Shown one piece after another: positions 1-8,732 of a stretch of 64,000 bases of DNA. Where the stretch lies: positions 140,934 through 204,933 of the forward strand of contig JAFXFC010000048.1 in NCBI GenBank assembly GCA_017513525.1. Direction: 5' to 3'. Made by a program: the position numbers and the translations under genes. Positions within the stretch are counted from its first letter, which is position 1. The number at the start of each line of letters is the position of its first letter. This DNA comes from Clostridia bacterium. Lineage in GTDB: Bacteria; Bacillota; Clostridia; Oscillospirales; Acutalibacteraceae. The notes under the pieces are model-generated. The model did no database searches and had not been told where the DNA came from. It saw only the letters and a list, made by a program, of their open reading frames with translations.

Positions 1-378
1 GAAAAAATGTTTCCTATGGTAAAAATTATGCTGAGCGTCGGTGAACGAACCTTTGAAATTCAGAATTATCTGAATAAGATATCATTAGGTAACATGAAGT
101 ATATACCGTGTTCAGGTTCGTTTGTTGAAATTCTTTCCGTTAATGCCGGAAAGGGAAGAGCGTTATATCAGCTCGCACAGTATTTCAATTTAGAAGAGAG
201 AAATGTTTTTGCCGTCGGCGATGCTTCAAATGATGTGGATATGTTAAAAGCGGCATCCATTGGCTTTGTTCCCGTAAGCGCAGACGAGTATGCCAAAAAT
301 GCCGCAAAAATACAAGTGTGCTCCAGTGATGACGGAGCTGTAGCAGGTGTTATAAGGTATCTTGATGAAATATATTAA
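1..378 (+). CDS. HAD-superfamily (Cof-type) phosphatase, C-terminal part
   Basis: The reading frame is open at the left edge of the window, so the N-terminus with the nucleophilic DxD motif is missing. The visible 125 residues carry the Cof-subfamily HAD signatures: a lysine in NAGKGRAL (motif III) and GDASNDVDML (motif IV, the Mg2+-binding acidic pair). Cof-type HADs dephosphorylate sugar phosphates, nucleotides or flavins; the substrate cannot be read here. Its stop codon overlaps that of the convergent oxidoreductase gene. The family call is firm, the function is not. Confidence 0.8.
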   Translation, partial: EKMFPMVKIMLSVGERTFEIQNYLNKISLGNMKYIPCSGSFVEILSVNAGKGRALYQLAQYFNLEERNVFAVGDASNDVDMLKAASIGFVPVSADEYAKNAAKIQVCSSDDGAVAGVIRYLDEIY

Positions 379-1352
379 AAGCAAAAGCCGTTGTCTTTTC
401 TGATAGTGTCGCAAATTTCCCGTACAGTAAGAGCTGTATTTTTTGAAAATAAATATTCAGTGTTATTAAAGTCCCTTGTAGTGCACATATTCAGGAAAAA
501 TCTGATTTCACCGCTCATAATCTCATCTCTTGAAACTTCTTCAGGTACAAGAGTTTCGGATATTTCTTTATGCTTAAAATAAACGCCCGTAAGTTGCGAT
601 ACGGATGAAAACATCAGTGTGCCTTTATCGCCGATAATTTCCGAATATGAATATGTTTGCCCGACTTTTGAATAATTCAATGTTACAGACAGATTTTCAT
701 ATTTCAGAATAGCACTTCCTGCAGCATCACAGTCGTTCGGAAGCTTTACAGCATCGGAAATAATTTTTGTGGGACGACCGAACAGTGCGGCAGCAAGATA
801 CAGATTATAAACACCTATATCCATTAAGCAGCCTGTGTGCATATCGGGATTAAAAATATTCGGTTTTTTACCTTCGGTATAAGCCTGATACTTAGATGAC
901 AGCTGATAGAAATCAAAATGGGCAGACCTTATCTTTCCTAAGTCTTGAAGCTTTTTTCTTATAATATTAAAGCCATCAGCATGAATGGTCATAATAGCTT
1001 CGCAATAGATTAGATTATTTTTTTCTGCAATTGCTATGAGTTCTTCCATTTGCTTTTTTGTTGTAGTTGCAGGCTTTTCGCATATAACATTTTTACCGTG
1101 TGATAATAACAGCTTACTCTGCTCATAATGGCAAACATTAGGACTTGCAATATAAACTGCTTCAAATTGGGTGCTTTGAGCCATTTGTGTCAGATCTGTA
1201 AAGAATAGCTTTGCGCCGTGCTTTGCGGCAAAATCATGAGCCTTTTTTTCGTCTCTTGAATATATTGCTGTTAAATTCATATCGGGAACCGTGTTTGCCG
1301 CAGAAATGAACTTTTCCGTTATCCAAGAAGTTCCTATAGTTGCATATTTCAT
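375..1352 (-). CDS. Gfo/Idh/MocA-family oxidoreductase
   Basis: A predicted NAD(P)-dependent dehydrogenase of 325 residues. The N-terminal Rossmann fold is marked by IGTSWITEK, and the family's EKP signature appears as CEKPATTT near residue 96. The C-terminal alpha/beta dimerisation domain follows. Family members oxidise or reduce sugars, inositols or sugar acids, and the substrate cannot be told from sequence. I chose the ATG at 1352 because GGAG lies about 9 bases upstream; an in-frame TTG 15 bases earlier is less likely. The gene stands alone on the minus strand, convergent with the HAD gene. Confidence 0.85.
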   Translation of the reverse strand: MKYATIGTSWITEKFISAANTVPDMNLTAIYSRDEKKAHDFAAKHGAKLFFTDLTQMAQSTQFEAVYIASPNVCHYEQSKLLLSHGKNVICEKPATTTKKQMEELIAIAEKNNLIYCEAIMTIHADGFNIIRKKLQDLGKIRSAHFDFYQLSSKYQAYTEGKKPNIFNPDMHTGCLMDIGVYNLYLAAALFGRPTKIISDAVKLPNDCDAAGSAILKYENLSVTLNYSKVGQTYSYSEIIGDKGTLMFSSVSQLTGVYFKHKEISETLVPEEVSRDEIMSGEIRFFLNMCTTRDFNNTEYLFSKNTALTVREICDTIRKDNGFCF

Positions 1353-1421
1353 AGTAATATTCTCCAAAAATTCAGTTTAGTAAAATATAACACATTTTTC
1401 TGAAAAAAAATATAGTTTGTG

Positions 1422-1450
1422 TAGACTTTTTGAAAAAAAAATTATATAAT
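1422..1450 (+). promoter_or_regulatory. Sigma-A promoter for the GNAT-IMPase genes
   Basis: TAGACT (1422-1427) and a perfect TATAAT (1445-1450) are separated by 17 bases, 27 bases upstream of the GNAT start. Confidence 0.55.
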
Positions 1451-1476
1451 AAAAGAAAAATTTCAGAGGTGAGCTT

Positions 1477-2040
1477 ATGGCTTCCGTAAGACCGTATAAA
1501 GAAAGTGATAAAGAAAGGGTTCAGCACATTTGTCTTGCAAATGCTGAGTGTCTGGATAAACCCGAATCTTTACAAAAGTATATTCTCATTATGTATTGTA
1601 ATTATTATATAGAGCAAGAGCCCGGAAATTGCTTTGTTGCAGTAAATGATGAAGATGAAGCAGTAGGTTATATAATCTGCAGTGAAAATTATGATACATA
1701 TGAAGAGAGATTCAAAGATCTTTATCTTAATCAATGTGCAGCAATAAGCCCTACAAAATATGTGGAAGCTAAGCTTGATCTGTTATCTCATTCTATGTTC
1801 AAAAAGCAATATCCCACACATTTTCATATAGATATTGATGATAATTATCAAAGAATGGGACTCGGCTCTCTTCTTATCAGCACATTAAAAGCTCATCTGA
1901 GAAAGAAGAATATAAACAGCATGATGATGGTTTGCGGTGAAGATAATCAAAAAGCCATTGATTTTTATAAGAAAAACGGCTTTAAGGATCTTATAACTAC
2001 AAAAATGGGTCACGCAATGGGGTTGGAGTTTGAAGATTGA
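1477..2040 (+). CDS. GNAT-family N-acetyltransferase
   Basis: A 187-residue acetyl-CoA-dependent acyltransferase. The acetyl-CoA pyrophosphate-binding motif is QRMGLGS near residue 129, followed by the typical beta5-alpha4 end NQKAIDFYKKNGFKDL. The N-terminal strand pair ends in EAVGYIICSE. AGAGGTGAG precedes the ATG. The stop codon overlaps the start of the next gene by one base (TGATG), indicating translational coupling to the inositol-monophosphatase-family enzyme. The acceptor substrate is unknown. Confidence 0.85.
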   Translation: MASVRPYKESDKERVQHICLANAECLDKPESLQKYILIMYCNYYIEQEPGNCFVAVNDEDEAVGYIICSENYDTYEERFKDLYLNQCAAISPTKYVEAKLDLLSHSMFKKQYPTHFHIDIDDNYQRMGLGSLLISTLKAHLRKKNINSMMMVCGEDNQKAIDFYKKNGFKDLITTKMGHAMGLEFED

Positions 2041-2843
2041 TGGAAGTTTTCGCAAGAGAGCAGTATGATAAATTAGAGCAACTTGTTAAAAGCTGCGGAA
2101 ATATAATGCTCAGTGCATTATCTGTTGAAAGCAATTCAGAGAGTATTAAAAGTAAAATCGGCGATGCGAATTTCGTAACAAAATATGATGAAGAGGTTCA
2201 GCAGAAGCTTATTGACGGAATCAGCCGGATTTTCCCCGATGCTCATTTCTTTGCAGAGGAAAAAGAAAATTTTGAAGCTGATACTAAAAAAGGTTTGTGC
2301 TTTGTAATCGATCCCATAGACGGAACTACCAATTTTATTCACTCTCTCGGTGCATCTGCGATATCCGTTGCGTTGCTTATTGACGGAAATGTTGAATTCG
2401 CTCTTATATATGATCCTTACAGGAACGAGCTTTTTAAGGCTTATAAAGGCAAGGGGGCATTTCTCAACGGAAACAGTATTTCGGTGTCTGTTAGGGATTT
2501 GGAGCTTTCTGTGGTTGCTTTCGGTACAACACCCTACAGAAAAAACGATTTTGCCGATAAAGGCTTTAGTATTGCTCAGAATGTTTTTCTGAACTGTGCC
2601 GATATCAGAAGAAGCGGCAGTGCAGCACTTGATATGGCATATGTTGCTTGCGGCAGGATTGATGCGTTTTTTGAATGTATTTTATCCCCTTGGGACTATG
2701 CCGCAGGAGCGCTTATAATAAAAGAAGCTGGTGGACTTACCACCGATTTCAGCGGAAATGATGTGGGTTTTTCTGTCCCCTCATCTGTTCTTTACTCAAA
2801 TAAAAAAGTTCATGATAAGCTTTTAGCTTTGATTAATAAATAA
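2040..2843 (+). CDS. Inositol monophosphatase family protein
   Basis: A 267-residue Mg2+/Li+-dependent sugar-phosphate phosphatase. All metal-site motifs are present: FAEEKENFE (the Glu of motif GEE), VIDPIDGTTNFIH (motif DPIDGTTNF) and SPWDYAAGALIIKEAGG (motif WDxAAG). It could act on inositol phosphate, fructose-1,6-bisphosphate or 3'-phosphoadenosine phosphate. The ATG at 2040 gives the normal family N-terminus and a one-base overlap with the GNAT stop. An oxidoreductase that may act on inositol or sugars follows 13 bases downstream, consistent with small polyol metabolism. Confidence 0.9.
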   Translation: MEVFAREQYDKLEQLVKSCGNIMLSALSVESNSESIKSKIGDANFVTKYDEEVQQKLIDGISRIFPDAHFFAEEKENFEADTKKGLCFVIDPIDGTTNFIHSLGASAISVALLIDGNVEFALIYDPYRNELFKAYKGKGAFLNGNSISVSVRDLELSVVAFGTTPYRKNDFADKGFSIAQNVFLNCADIRRSGSAALDMAYVACGRIDAFFECILSPWDYAAGALIIKEAGGLTTDFSGNDVGFSVPSSVLYSNKKVHDKLLALINK

Positions 2844-2856
2844 TTCGGAGGTCAAT

Positions 2857-4011
2857 ATGGCAGACAATATTCTTGATCGTTTTAAAGACGGCAGTGATGA
2901 AGAAAAGGTAATTGATACCACCAAAAAAATTAAGGTAGGTATAATCGGTACAGGTTGGATAGCAGAGGCACATGTAGCAAACTATCTCAGATGTCCCGAT
3001 GTTGAAATCGTAGCAGCTGCGGAGCTTATTCCCGGTAAAGCAGAAAAATTCTGTAAGGTAAACGGAATTGACGGTATAAGACTTTACCCCGATCATAAGG
3101 CCATGATAGATGCTGAAGAGCTTGATGCTGTCAGCGTTTGTACTTATAACAGAACTCATGCTGAATGTACAATTTATGCACTTGAGCACGGAGTAAATGT
3201 TCTTCTCGAAAAGCCCATGTGTGTTACTCTTGAAGAAGCAGTTGCAATCTGCCGCGCAGAAAAGAAGAGCGGAAAGATTCTTTCAATCGGATTCCAGCCG
3301 AGATTTGACGAAAATATGAAAATGGTTAAAAAGATTGTTGAATCAGGCGAACTCGGTGATATTTATTATATCCAGACAGGCGGCGGCAGAAGAAGAGGTA
3401 TTCCTACTCCTTACGGAACCAGCTTTATTGAGGACAAGACTGCAGGTATCGGTGCACTTGCAGATATCGGCTGTTATTCACTTGATATGGTGCTTAACGC
3501 TGTCGGTTATCCCAAGCCTCTTACTGTTTCAGGTTATACTTCAGCATTTTTCGGAAAAGATCCTGTAACCTTCCCCGGACATCCCGAATATGCAGATGTT
3601 TTCGGTGTTGACGATTTTGCTGCAGCATTTGTTCGTCTTGAAGGCGGAATAATTCTTGACTTCCGTATCTCATGGGCTATGAACCTTGACACCCCCGGTG
3701 ATACAATTATTCTCGGTACAAAAGCAGGTCTTCGTATTCCTTCAACTGAATGCTGGAACGGAAGCATTGGCGGACCTCTTAAAATTTACAGAACCATTGC
3801 AGGCAGCGATGTTGAAACTGTCGTTCCCGAAAGAAGCAATAAAGAAGACAATTTCTACAGTAAGATCCGTTTATTTGTAGATGCAGTAAAAGAAGGCGGC
3901 TGCGCTCCCGTTCCTTCAAGTCAGATTATTTATAATCAGGCTATTATTGACGGTATTTCAAGATCTGCAAAATGCGGCAGAGAAGTTACCGTTGAAATTC
4001 CTGAAATCTAA
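2857..4011 (+). CDS. Gfo/Idh/MocA-family oxidoreductase
   Basis: A predicted NAD(P)-dependent dehydrogenase of 384 residues. The dinucleotide-binding motif VGIIGTGWIAEAH begins near residue 27 after a charged 25-residue leader, and the EKP motif appears as LLEKPMCVT. The C-terminal half contains ALADIGCYSLDMVL, typical of the substrate-binding domain. It starts after a strong GGAGG and lies in the run GNAT-IMPase-oxidoreductase-rimM with short gaps. Only about 20-25% identity to the other family member at 375-1352 is apparent by eye, so the two are not a recent duplication. Confidence 0.88.
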   Translation: MADNILDRFKDGSDEEKVIDTTKKIKVGIIGTGWIAEAHVANYLRCPDVEIVAAAELIPGKAEKFCKVNGIDGIRLYPDHKAMIDAEELDAVSVCTYNRTHAECTIYALEHGVNVLLEKPMCVTLEEAVAICRAEKKSGKILSIGFQPRFDENMKMVKKIVESGELGDIYYIQTGGGRRRGIPTPYGTSFIEDKTAGIGALADIGCYSLDMVLNAVGYPKPLTVSGYTSAFFGKDPVTFPGHPEYADVFGVDDFAAAFVRLEGGIILDFRISWAMNLDTPGDTIILGTKAGLRIPSTECWNGSIGGPLKIYRTIAGSDVETVVPERSNKEDNFYSKIRLFVDAVKEGGCAPVPSSQIIYNQAIIDGISRSAKCGREVTVEIPEI

Positions 4012-4014
4012 ATT

Positions 4015-4533
4015 ATGTTAAAAGATTATCTCGAACTTGGTCAGATAGTCGGAACACACGGAATAAAAGGGGAGATTCGCATCAATCCATGGTGCGATTC
4101 TCCCGATTTTGCGAAAAAATTCAAAACTGTGTATTTTGACAGTAAAGGACTCAAATCCTGTAAGATCATTTCCTGCAGAGCGCACGGAAATCTGATCCTT
4201 ATGAAGCTTGACGGAATTGATACAATTGAGTCTGCTCAGACCTTAAGAAATAAAGTGATTTATATAAAACGGGCTGATGCCCGTCTGCCTGACGGCACAT
4301 GGTTTATAGAAGAGCTTATCGGCTGTGAAGTATATGATGCTGAAACACAAGAGCTTTACGGAAAAATAAGCGATGTTTCAGAAACAGGTGCTAATGATGT
4401 CTGGCACATAACTGATGAAAACGGCAATGAATATCTCATTCCTTCGATTAAGGAAGTTGTTATTGAAGTAAATGTTGCTGATAATAAAGTTTTGATAAAA
4501 CCTTTGAAAGGAATTTTTGATAATGCGGATTGA
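4015..4533 (+). CDS. rimM: Ribosome maturation factor RimM
   Basis: A 172-residue factor that binds ribosomal protein S19 during 30S head assembly. The N-terminal RimM barrel starts with LGQIVGTHGIKGEIRI, the classic family signature. The C-terminal PRC-barrel includes WFIEELIGCEVYD and ends with EYLIPSIKEVVIEVN. It begins three bases after the preceding oxidoreductase stop and overlaps trmD by 11 bases, the usual rimM-trmD pairing in Firmicutes. The usual neighbours rpsP, KH-domain protein and rplS are absent here. Confidence 0.97.
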   Translation: MLKDYLELGQIVGTHGIKGEIRINPWCDSPDFAKKFKTVYFDSKGLKSCKIISCRAHGNLILMKLDGIDTIESAQTLRNKVIYIKRADARLPDGTWFIEELIGCEVYDAETQELYGKISDVSETGANDVWHITDENGNEYLIPSIKEVVIEVNVADNKVLIKPLKGIFDNAD

Positions 4534-5269
4534 TATTCTGACTCTTTTTCCCGATATGTGTAAAGCTGTATATTCCGAGAGTATTATCGGACGTGCACTT
4601 TCAAAGGGAATTATAGAAATCCATTCACATAATATCAGAGATTTTACACAAGATAAGCATAAAAGAGTTGATGATTCGCCATACGGCGGCGGCATGGGAA
4701 TGCTCATGCAGGCACAGCCGATTTATGACTGTTATAAGTCTGTTTGTGATAGTGTCGGTAAAAAAACTCATTTGATATATTTGTCACCTCAGGGGACGGT
4801 TTTAACTCAAAAAAGAGCTGTTGAGCTTTCGAAACTTGACAATATCACATTGTTGTGCGGTCACTATGAGGGAATAGATGAACGCGTTTTAGAAGAGATT
4901 GTTGATGAAGAGATATCAATCGGTGATTTTGTATTAACAGGCGGTGAATTGCCGGCTTTAGTACTGATTGATTGTATTGCAAGAATGGTAGACGGTGTTT
5001 TACCAAATGAGGAAGCATTTTCCTGTGAGAGTCATTATTCAGGTCTTTTAGAGCATCCCCAGTATACTAAACCATACGAATGGAACGGCATAAAGGTTCC
5101 CGATGTTCTGATCTCTGGGCATCATGCGAACATCGAAAAATGGAAGCGTGAGCAGTCACTTAAAAGAACATTTGAAAGGCGTCCCGATCTGTTGGAAAAC
5201 GCTTCTTTGTCAGATTTTGACAGGAAATTTTTGGACAATCTTAAAAATTCAGTTGAAGATTTGGATTAA
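4523..5269 (+). CDS. trmD: tRNA (guanine37-N1)-methyltransferase TrmD
   Basis: A 248-residue SAM-dependent methyltransferase that modifies G37 of tRNAs reading CNN codons and so prevents frameshifting. The SPOUT trefoil knot is visible in LLCGHYEGIDERV and SIGDFVLTGGELPALVLIDCIARMVDGVL. The N-terminus MRIDILTLFPDM is canonical, so I use the ATG at 4523 rather than the TTG six bases earlier. It overlaps rimM by 11 bases. The 172 bases that follow hold no gene until the ptsH promoter. Confidence 0.97.
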   Translation: MRIDILTLFPDMCKAVYSESIIGRALSKGIIEIHSHNIRDFTQDKHKRVDDSPYGGGMGMLMQAQPIYDCYKSVCDSVGKKTHLIYLSPQGTVLTQKRAVELSKLDNITLLCGHYEGIDERVLEEIVDEEISIGDFVLTGGELPALVLIDCIARMVDGVLPNEEAFSCESHYSGLLEHPQYTKPYEWNGIKVPDVLISGHHANIEKWKREQSLKRTFERRPDLLENASLSDFDRKFLDNLKNSVEDLD

Positions 5270-5377
5270 TTGCTGTAATTATCATTTTTATTGTAGGTAA
5301 ATTGCACAAATCGCCTTGTCTCTTTTTGTTTCCTTTTAGATTTTCAAACGAATTACATTTTTATTTTGTTATTTTGA

Positions 5378-5405
5378 TTGACTGAAAATAAGTTTGTGAT
5401 ATAAT
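5378..5405 (+). promoter_or_regulatory. Sigma-A promoter of ptsH
   Basis: TTGACT (5378-5383), 16-base spacer, TATAAT (5400-5405), followed 37 bases later by the ptsH ATG with GAGAGGAG as ribosome binding site. Confidence 0.75.
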
Positions 5406-5441
5406 ATATTAGAAATCTGTTATCCGAGAGGAGATTATAAT

Positions 5442-5705
5442 ATGATCACAAAGGAAATTACCGTACAAAATCAGGTAGGTCTTCACGCAAGACCGGCAAC
5501 ATTCTTCATTCAGAAAGCTAATGAGTTTAAGTCTTCCATCTGGGTTGAAAAAGAAGAACGCAGAGCTAACGCAAAGAGCCTTTTAGGCGTATTATCTCTC
5601 GGAATAACCGGTGGCACACAGATTAAGATCATTGCAGACGGTCATGATGAAGAAGCAGCAGTAGATGCTCTTGAAAAGCTCATTATTTCAGGTTTTGCAG
5701 AATAA
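5442..5705 (+). CDS. ptsH: Phosphocarrier protein HPr
   Basis: An 87-residue PTS phosphocarrier. The active-site histidine is His15 in GLHARPAT, which accepts phosphate from Enzyme I. Ser46 in NAKSLLGVL is the position phosphorylated by HPr kinase in Firmicutes, so both catalytic and catabolite-repression functions should be intact. It is not Crh, which lacks His15. It is monocistronic: its own promoter lies upstream and an intrinsic terminator directly downstream. Enzyme I is not in the window. Confidence 0.95.
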   Translation: MITKEITVQNQVGLHARPATFFIQKANEFKSSIWVEKEERRANAKSLLGVLSLGITGGTQIKIIADGHDEEAAVDALEKLIISGFAE

Positions 5706-5722
5706 TAATTTGCATATTTAAG

Positions 5723-5756
5723 GTGCATCGGCAACGGTGCACTTTTTTCTTTTTTT
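5723..5756 (+). terminator. Intrinsic terminator after ptsH
   Basis: GTGCA (5723-5727) pairs with TGCAC (5738-5742), followed by a nearly unbroken T tract to 5756. It lies between ptsH and the uvrC ribosome binding site and rules out a uvrC start at the GTG within it. Confidence 0.7.
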
Positions 5757-5772
5757 ACAGGCGGTGAAAAAT

Positions 5773-7596
5773 TTGAACCGAATTGATTATTTAAGAAATA
5801 AAGCTCAGGCTCTTCCCGAACAGCCGGGAGTATATATTATGAAAAATGCCCGTTCCGAGATAATTTATATCGGAAAGGCAAAGGTGTTGAAAAACCGTGT
5901 GAGTCAATATTTCGGCTCTCAGAATAAACACTCAACCAAAGTAAAAAGAATGGTTGAAAATGTTTATGATTTTGATTATATTATTGTTTCAAGTGAATTT
6001 GAAGCACTGATACTTGAATGCAGTCTTATAAAACAAAATATGCCGAAATATAACATCCTGTTAAAGGATGACAAAGGCTACACATATGTTAAACTCGAAG
6101 ATAACGGTTGGAAGAAAATATCCTCTGTGTTTCAAAAGAATGATGATAACGCAACCTATTACGGTCCCTACACATCCTCTGATTATGTTTCGACCGCCGT
6201 AAAAGAGGCAACTGACATTTTTATGCTGCCTCACTGCAATAAAAAATTTCCCGATGATATAAAAAAGAAGGGAAGACCGTGTCTTAATTATCATATAAAG
6301 ATTTGCTCAGGTGCTTGCTCAGGAAAAATATCCGTAGATGAAAATAATCAAAATGTTGACGATGCTTTGCGTTTTGTTTTAGGCGGTAAGACTGATCTTA
6401 TCAATTCCTTGAGAACTCAAATGGAACAAGCCTCTGAAAGACTCGATTTTGAAAGAGCTGCAAAAATTCGTGATAAGCTTCGTTCTATTGAAAAGGTTTC
6501 TCAGAAACAACATGTAGTTGCATTAAAAATTAAAAATCAGGATATTTTCGGAATTGAAAGTATTGAAGAGAAAACCTGTGTCAACATTCTTACCGTGAGA
6601 AACGGTACGATAATAAATACTGAAAATTTTATTTTAGACAGGCTTGAAGAATCTGAAGATGAATATGTTCAGCTTCTTGCAAATTATTACTCGGAAAAGC
6701 ACGATCTGCCCGACAGAATTTGTGTTGAATTTGACTTATCGAACGCTGATTATTTACTTGATTTTTTATATAATATTTCAAATAAAAAAGTTGCCTTGCA
6801 TTTTCCGAAATCTGGAGAAAGTGCATCCTTAATGAAAATGGCAAAAAGTAATGCAAGAGAAAAGCTTTCAAGAGTATTGTCATATAATAATAAATCCAAG
6901 GCGGCATTATATGAACTCAAAGAGCTGTTAGGACTTGAAGAGTTTCCCTCAATTATTGAGGCATATGATATTTCCAATATGAACGGCAGTGAAAATGTCG
7001 GCGGGATGGTCGTATTCGTAAACGGAAAACCCGATAAAAAAAGATACAGAAGATTTGCCATTAAAAGCTTTGAGGGGCAGGATGACTACAGATCTCTTGC
7101 GGAAGTATTAAACAGGCGTATCGGAGAATATTATATCAATATTGACGGCGGAGATGAATTCGGTGATAAGCCCGATCTAATACTTCTTGACGGCGGAACA
7201 GGACAGGTTAATGCTGTAAAAGAAATACTTGAAAAGCGTGGCTTTGATGTTCCTTTGTTCGGAATGGTAAAAGACGGCAAACACAGGACAAGAGCTATTG
7301 CAACAGGCGGAAGAGAAATAACAATCAATGATAACCGAAGCGTATTTACCTTGATTTCGGATATTCAGGAAGAGGTACATCGGTATGCTATCAGTTATCA
7401 TCATAAGCTTAAGCAAAAGAATGCTTTAACCTCATCTTTGTTATCAATACCCGGTATCGGAGAAAAGAGAACCAAAAATTTACTGTTGAAATTTGGTTCA
7501 GTATCAAAAATTAAAGAAGCAAGTATTGAAGAGTTAGCTTCAGTAAAGGGCATCACAGAATCACAAGCACTTATAATTCGCAATTATTTTAATTAA
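5773..7596 (+). CDS. uvrC: UvrABC excinuclease subunit C
   Basis: A 607-residue nuclease making both incisions in nucleotide excision repair. Domains in order: GIY-YIG (PGVYIMKN ... IIYIGKA, first 100 residues), UVR/UvrB-binding motif around residue 210 (MEQASERLDFERAAKIRD), the RNase H-like 5' endonuclease (EAYDISNMNG, LILLDGGTGQVN) and a terminal double helix-hairpin-helix (IPGIGEKRTKNLLLKFG). I prefer the TTG at 5773, preceded by AGGCGGTGA, because the GTG at 5737 sits inside the ptsH terminator. A GTG at 5764 is also possible. Confidence 0.96.
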   Translation: MNRIDYLRNKAQALPEQPGVYIMKNARSEIIYIGKAKVLKNRVSQYFGSQNKHSTKVKRMVENVYDFDYIIVSSEFEALILECSLIKQNMPKYNILLKDDKGYTYVKLEDNGWKKISSVFQKNDDNATYYGPYTSSDYVSTAVKEATDIFMLPHCNKKFPDDIKKKGRPCLNYHIKICSGACSGKISVDENNQNVDDALRFVLGGKTDLINSLRTQMEQASERLDFERAAKIRDKLRSIEKVSQKQHVVALKIKNQDIFGIESIEEKTCVNILTVRNGTIINTENFILDRLEESEDEYVQLLANYYSEKHDLPDRICVEFDLSNADYLLDFLYNISNKKVALHFPKSGESASLMKMAKSNAREKLSRVLSYNNKSKAALYELKELLGLEEFPSIIEAYDISNMNGSENVGGMVVFVNGKPDKKRYRRFAIKSFEGQDDYRSLAEVLNRRIGEYYINIDGGDEFGDKPDLILLDGGTGQVNAVKEILEKRGFDVPLFGMVKDGKHRTRAIATGGREITINDNRSVFTLISDIQEEVHRYAISYHHKLKQKNALTSSLLSIPGIGEKRTKNLLLKFGSVSKIKEASIEELASVKGITESQALIIRNYFN

Positions 7597-7623
7597 TGTT
7601 AAGAGTTATTTTTAAAATAACAG

Positions 7624-7653
7624 TTGACAAAACACGGTATTTGGTGTGATAAT
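7624..7653 (+). promoter_or_regulatory. Extended -10 promoter for rsmD-coaD
   Basis: TTGACA (7624-7629), 18-base spacer, GATAAT (7648-7653) with TG at 7645-7646 as extended -10. It is 30 bases before the rsmD ATG. Confidence 0.7.
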
Positions 7654-7682
7654 ATAGTGTAAATAATATTACGGAGTTTTAT

Positions 7683-8234
7683 ATGCGTGTAATAACCGGT
7701 TCAGCCAGGGGCAGACGACTTCTTTCTCCTGAAGGTGCTGACATTCGACCGACTACCGATAAGGTAAAAGAATCTATTTTTAATATAATACAGTTTGAAT
7801 TAGAGGATGCAAATGTGCTCGATTTATTTGCGGGTTCAGGTCAATTGGGAATCGAAGCATTGAGCCGAGGTGCAAAACGGACTGTTTTCGTAGATTCATC
7901 TAAAAAGTCACTTGATATAGTAAAAAAGAATATTGAATTATGTAAGTTTTCATCCTGTGCTCATACGGTATTTTCCGATGCGATAGCTTTTTTAAGAGGA
8001 ACATCTGAAAAATTTGATATTGTTTTTCTTGATCCCCCTTATCATAATTCGCTTTGTAATAAAGCACTGGAGAACATTTCTCCTTGTCTTAATGATGAAG
8101 CTGTGGTTATATGTGAAACGCAGACAGATGAGATTTTGCCTGAAAAAGCAGGGGAATTAAATGTTGTTCGTGAATATTGTTATTCTGCTATAAAACTAAC
8201 GGTTTACCGCAAAAATTCTGTATGCGGGGAGTGA
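7683..8234 (+). CDS. rsmD: 16S rRNA (guanine966-N2)-methyltransferase RsmD
   Basis: A 183-residue class I SAM methyltransferase. The family N-terminus MRVITGSARGRRL and RPTTDKVKESIFNI are present. LDLFAGSGQLGIEALSRGA is the SAM-binding motif I, and FLDPPY is the catalytic motif IV of amino-methylating enzymes. It is followed four bases later by coaD, the normal rsmD-coaD pair of Firmicutes. Confidence 0.96.
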   Translation: MRVITGSARGRRLLSPEGADIRPTTDKVKESIFNIIQFELEDANVLDLFAGSGQLGIEALSRGAKRTVFVDSSKKSLDIVKKNIELCKFSSCAHTVFSDAIAFLRGTSEKFDIVFLDPPYHNSLCNKALENISPCLNDEAVVICETQTDEILPEKAGELNVVREYCYSAIKLTVYRKNSVCGE

Positions 8235-8238
8235 TTTG

Positions 8239-8727
8239 ATGGATTCCATTGCTATTTGTCCCGGTAGCTTTGATCCTATTACAATAGGTCATCTTAATAT
8301 AATTGCAAGAACAGCAAAAATGTTCAGTAAGGTTATCGTTGTTGTAATGATAAACAGAAAAAAGCCCGGGGGACTTTTTACACCCGAGGAAAGAATCGAT
8401 TTTATAAAGCGATGCACTTCAGATATCCCGAATGTTGAGGTTGATTTTTCTGACGGTTTACTTGCTGATTACGCTATAAGCAAAGGTGCTGTGGCTATTG
8501 TCAAAGGCTTGCGTGTTTTATCCGATTACGAAGATGAATTCAAGCAAGCTCTTACTAATAAGAAACTTGCGAAAGATGTCGAAACGATTTTTATGGTCAC
8601 TGACACTGAATATATGTTTCTCAGCTCCAGCGTTGTTAAAGAAATTTGCAGTTTCGGCGGCGATATAAGTGATTTTGTTCCAAAAGAAATAAAACAAGAT
8701 ATAATAAACAGAATACGAGAAAGGTGA
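8239..8727 (+). CDS. coaD: Phosphopantetheine adenylyltransferase
   Basis: A 162-residue nucleotidyltransferase that makes dephospho-CoA from 4'-phosphopantetheine and ATP, the fourth step of CoA synthesis. The nucleotidyltransferase motif is GSFDPITIGH (the T/HxGH motif), and the second ATP-contact motif is seen in FLSSSVVKEI. IVKGLRVLSDYEDEFKQ is the phosphopantetheine-site signature. I use the ATG at 8239 rather than the preceding TTG; GGGGAG lies upstream. Confidence 0.97.
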   Translation: MDSIAICPGSFDPITIGHLNIIARTAKMFSKVIVVVMINRKKPGGLFTPEERIDFIKRCTSDIPNVEVDFSDGLLADYAISKGAVAIVKGLRVLSDYEDEFKQALTNKKLAKDVETIFMVTDTEYMFLSSSVVKEICSFGGDISDFVPKEIKQDIINRIRER

Positions 8728-8732
8728 ATATT

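Noticed and set aside
375..4011. Two oxidoreductases as an inositol catabolic operon
   Set aside because: They lie on opposite strands and no iol genes accompany them.
5737..5772. GTG start for uvrC inside a poly-Phe/Leu stretch
   Set aside because: It is the T tract of the ptsH terminator; the family N-terminus begins later.
7603..7623. Short AT-rich palindrome after uvrC
   Set aside because: GTTATTTT/AAAATAAC around a single base without T tract or GC core; too weak to call a terminator.
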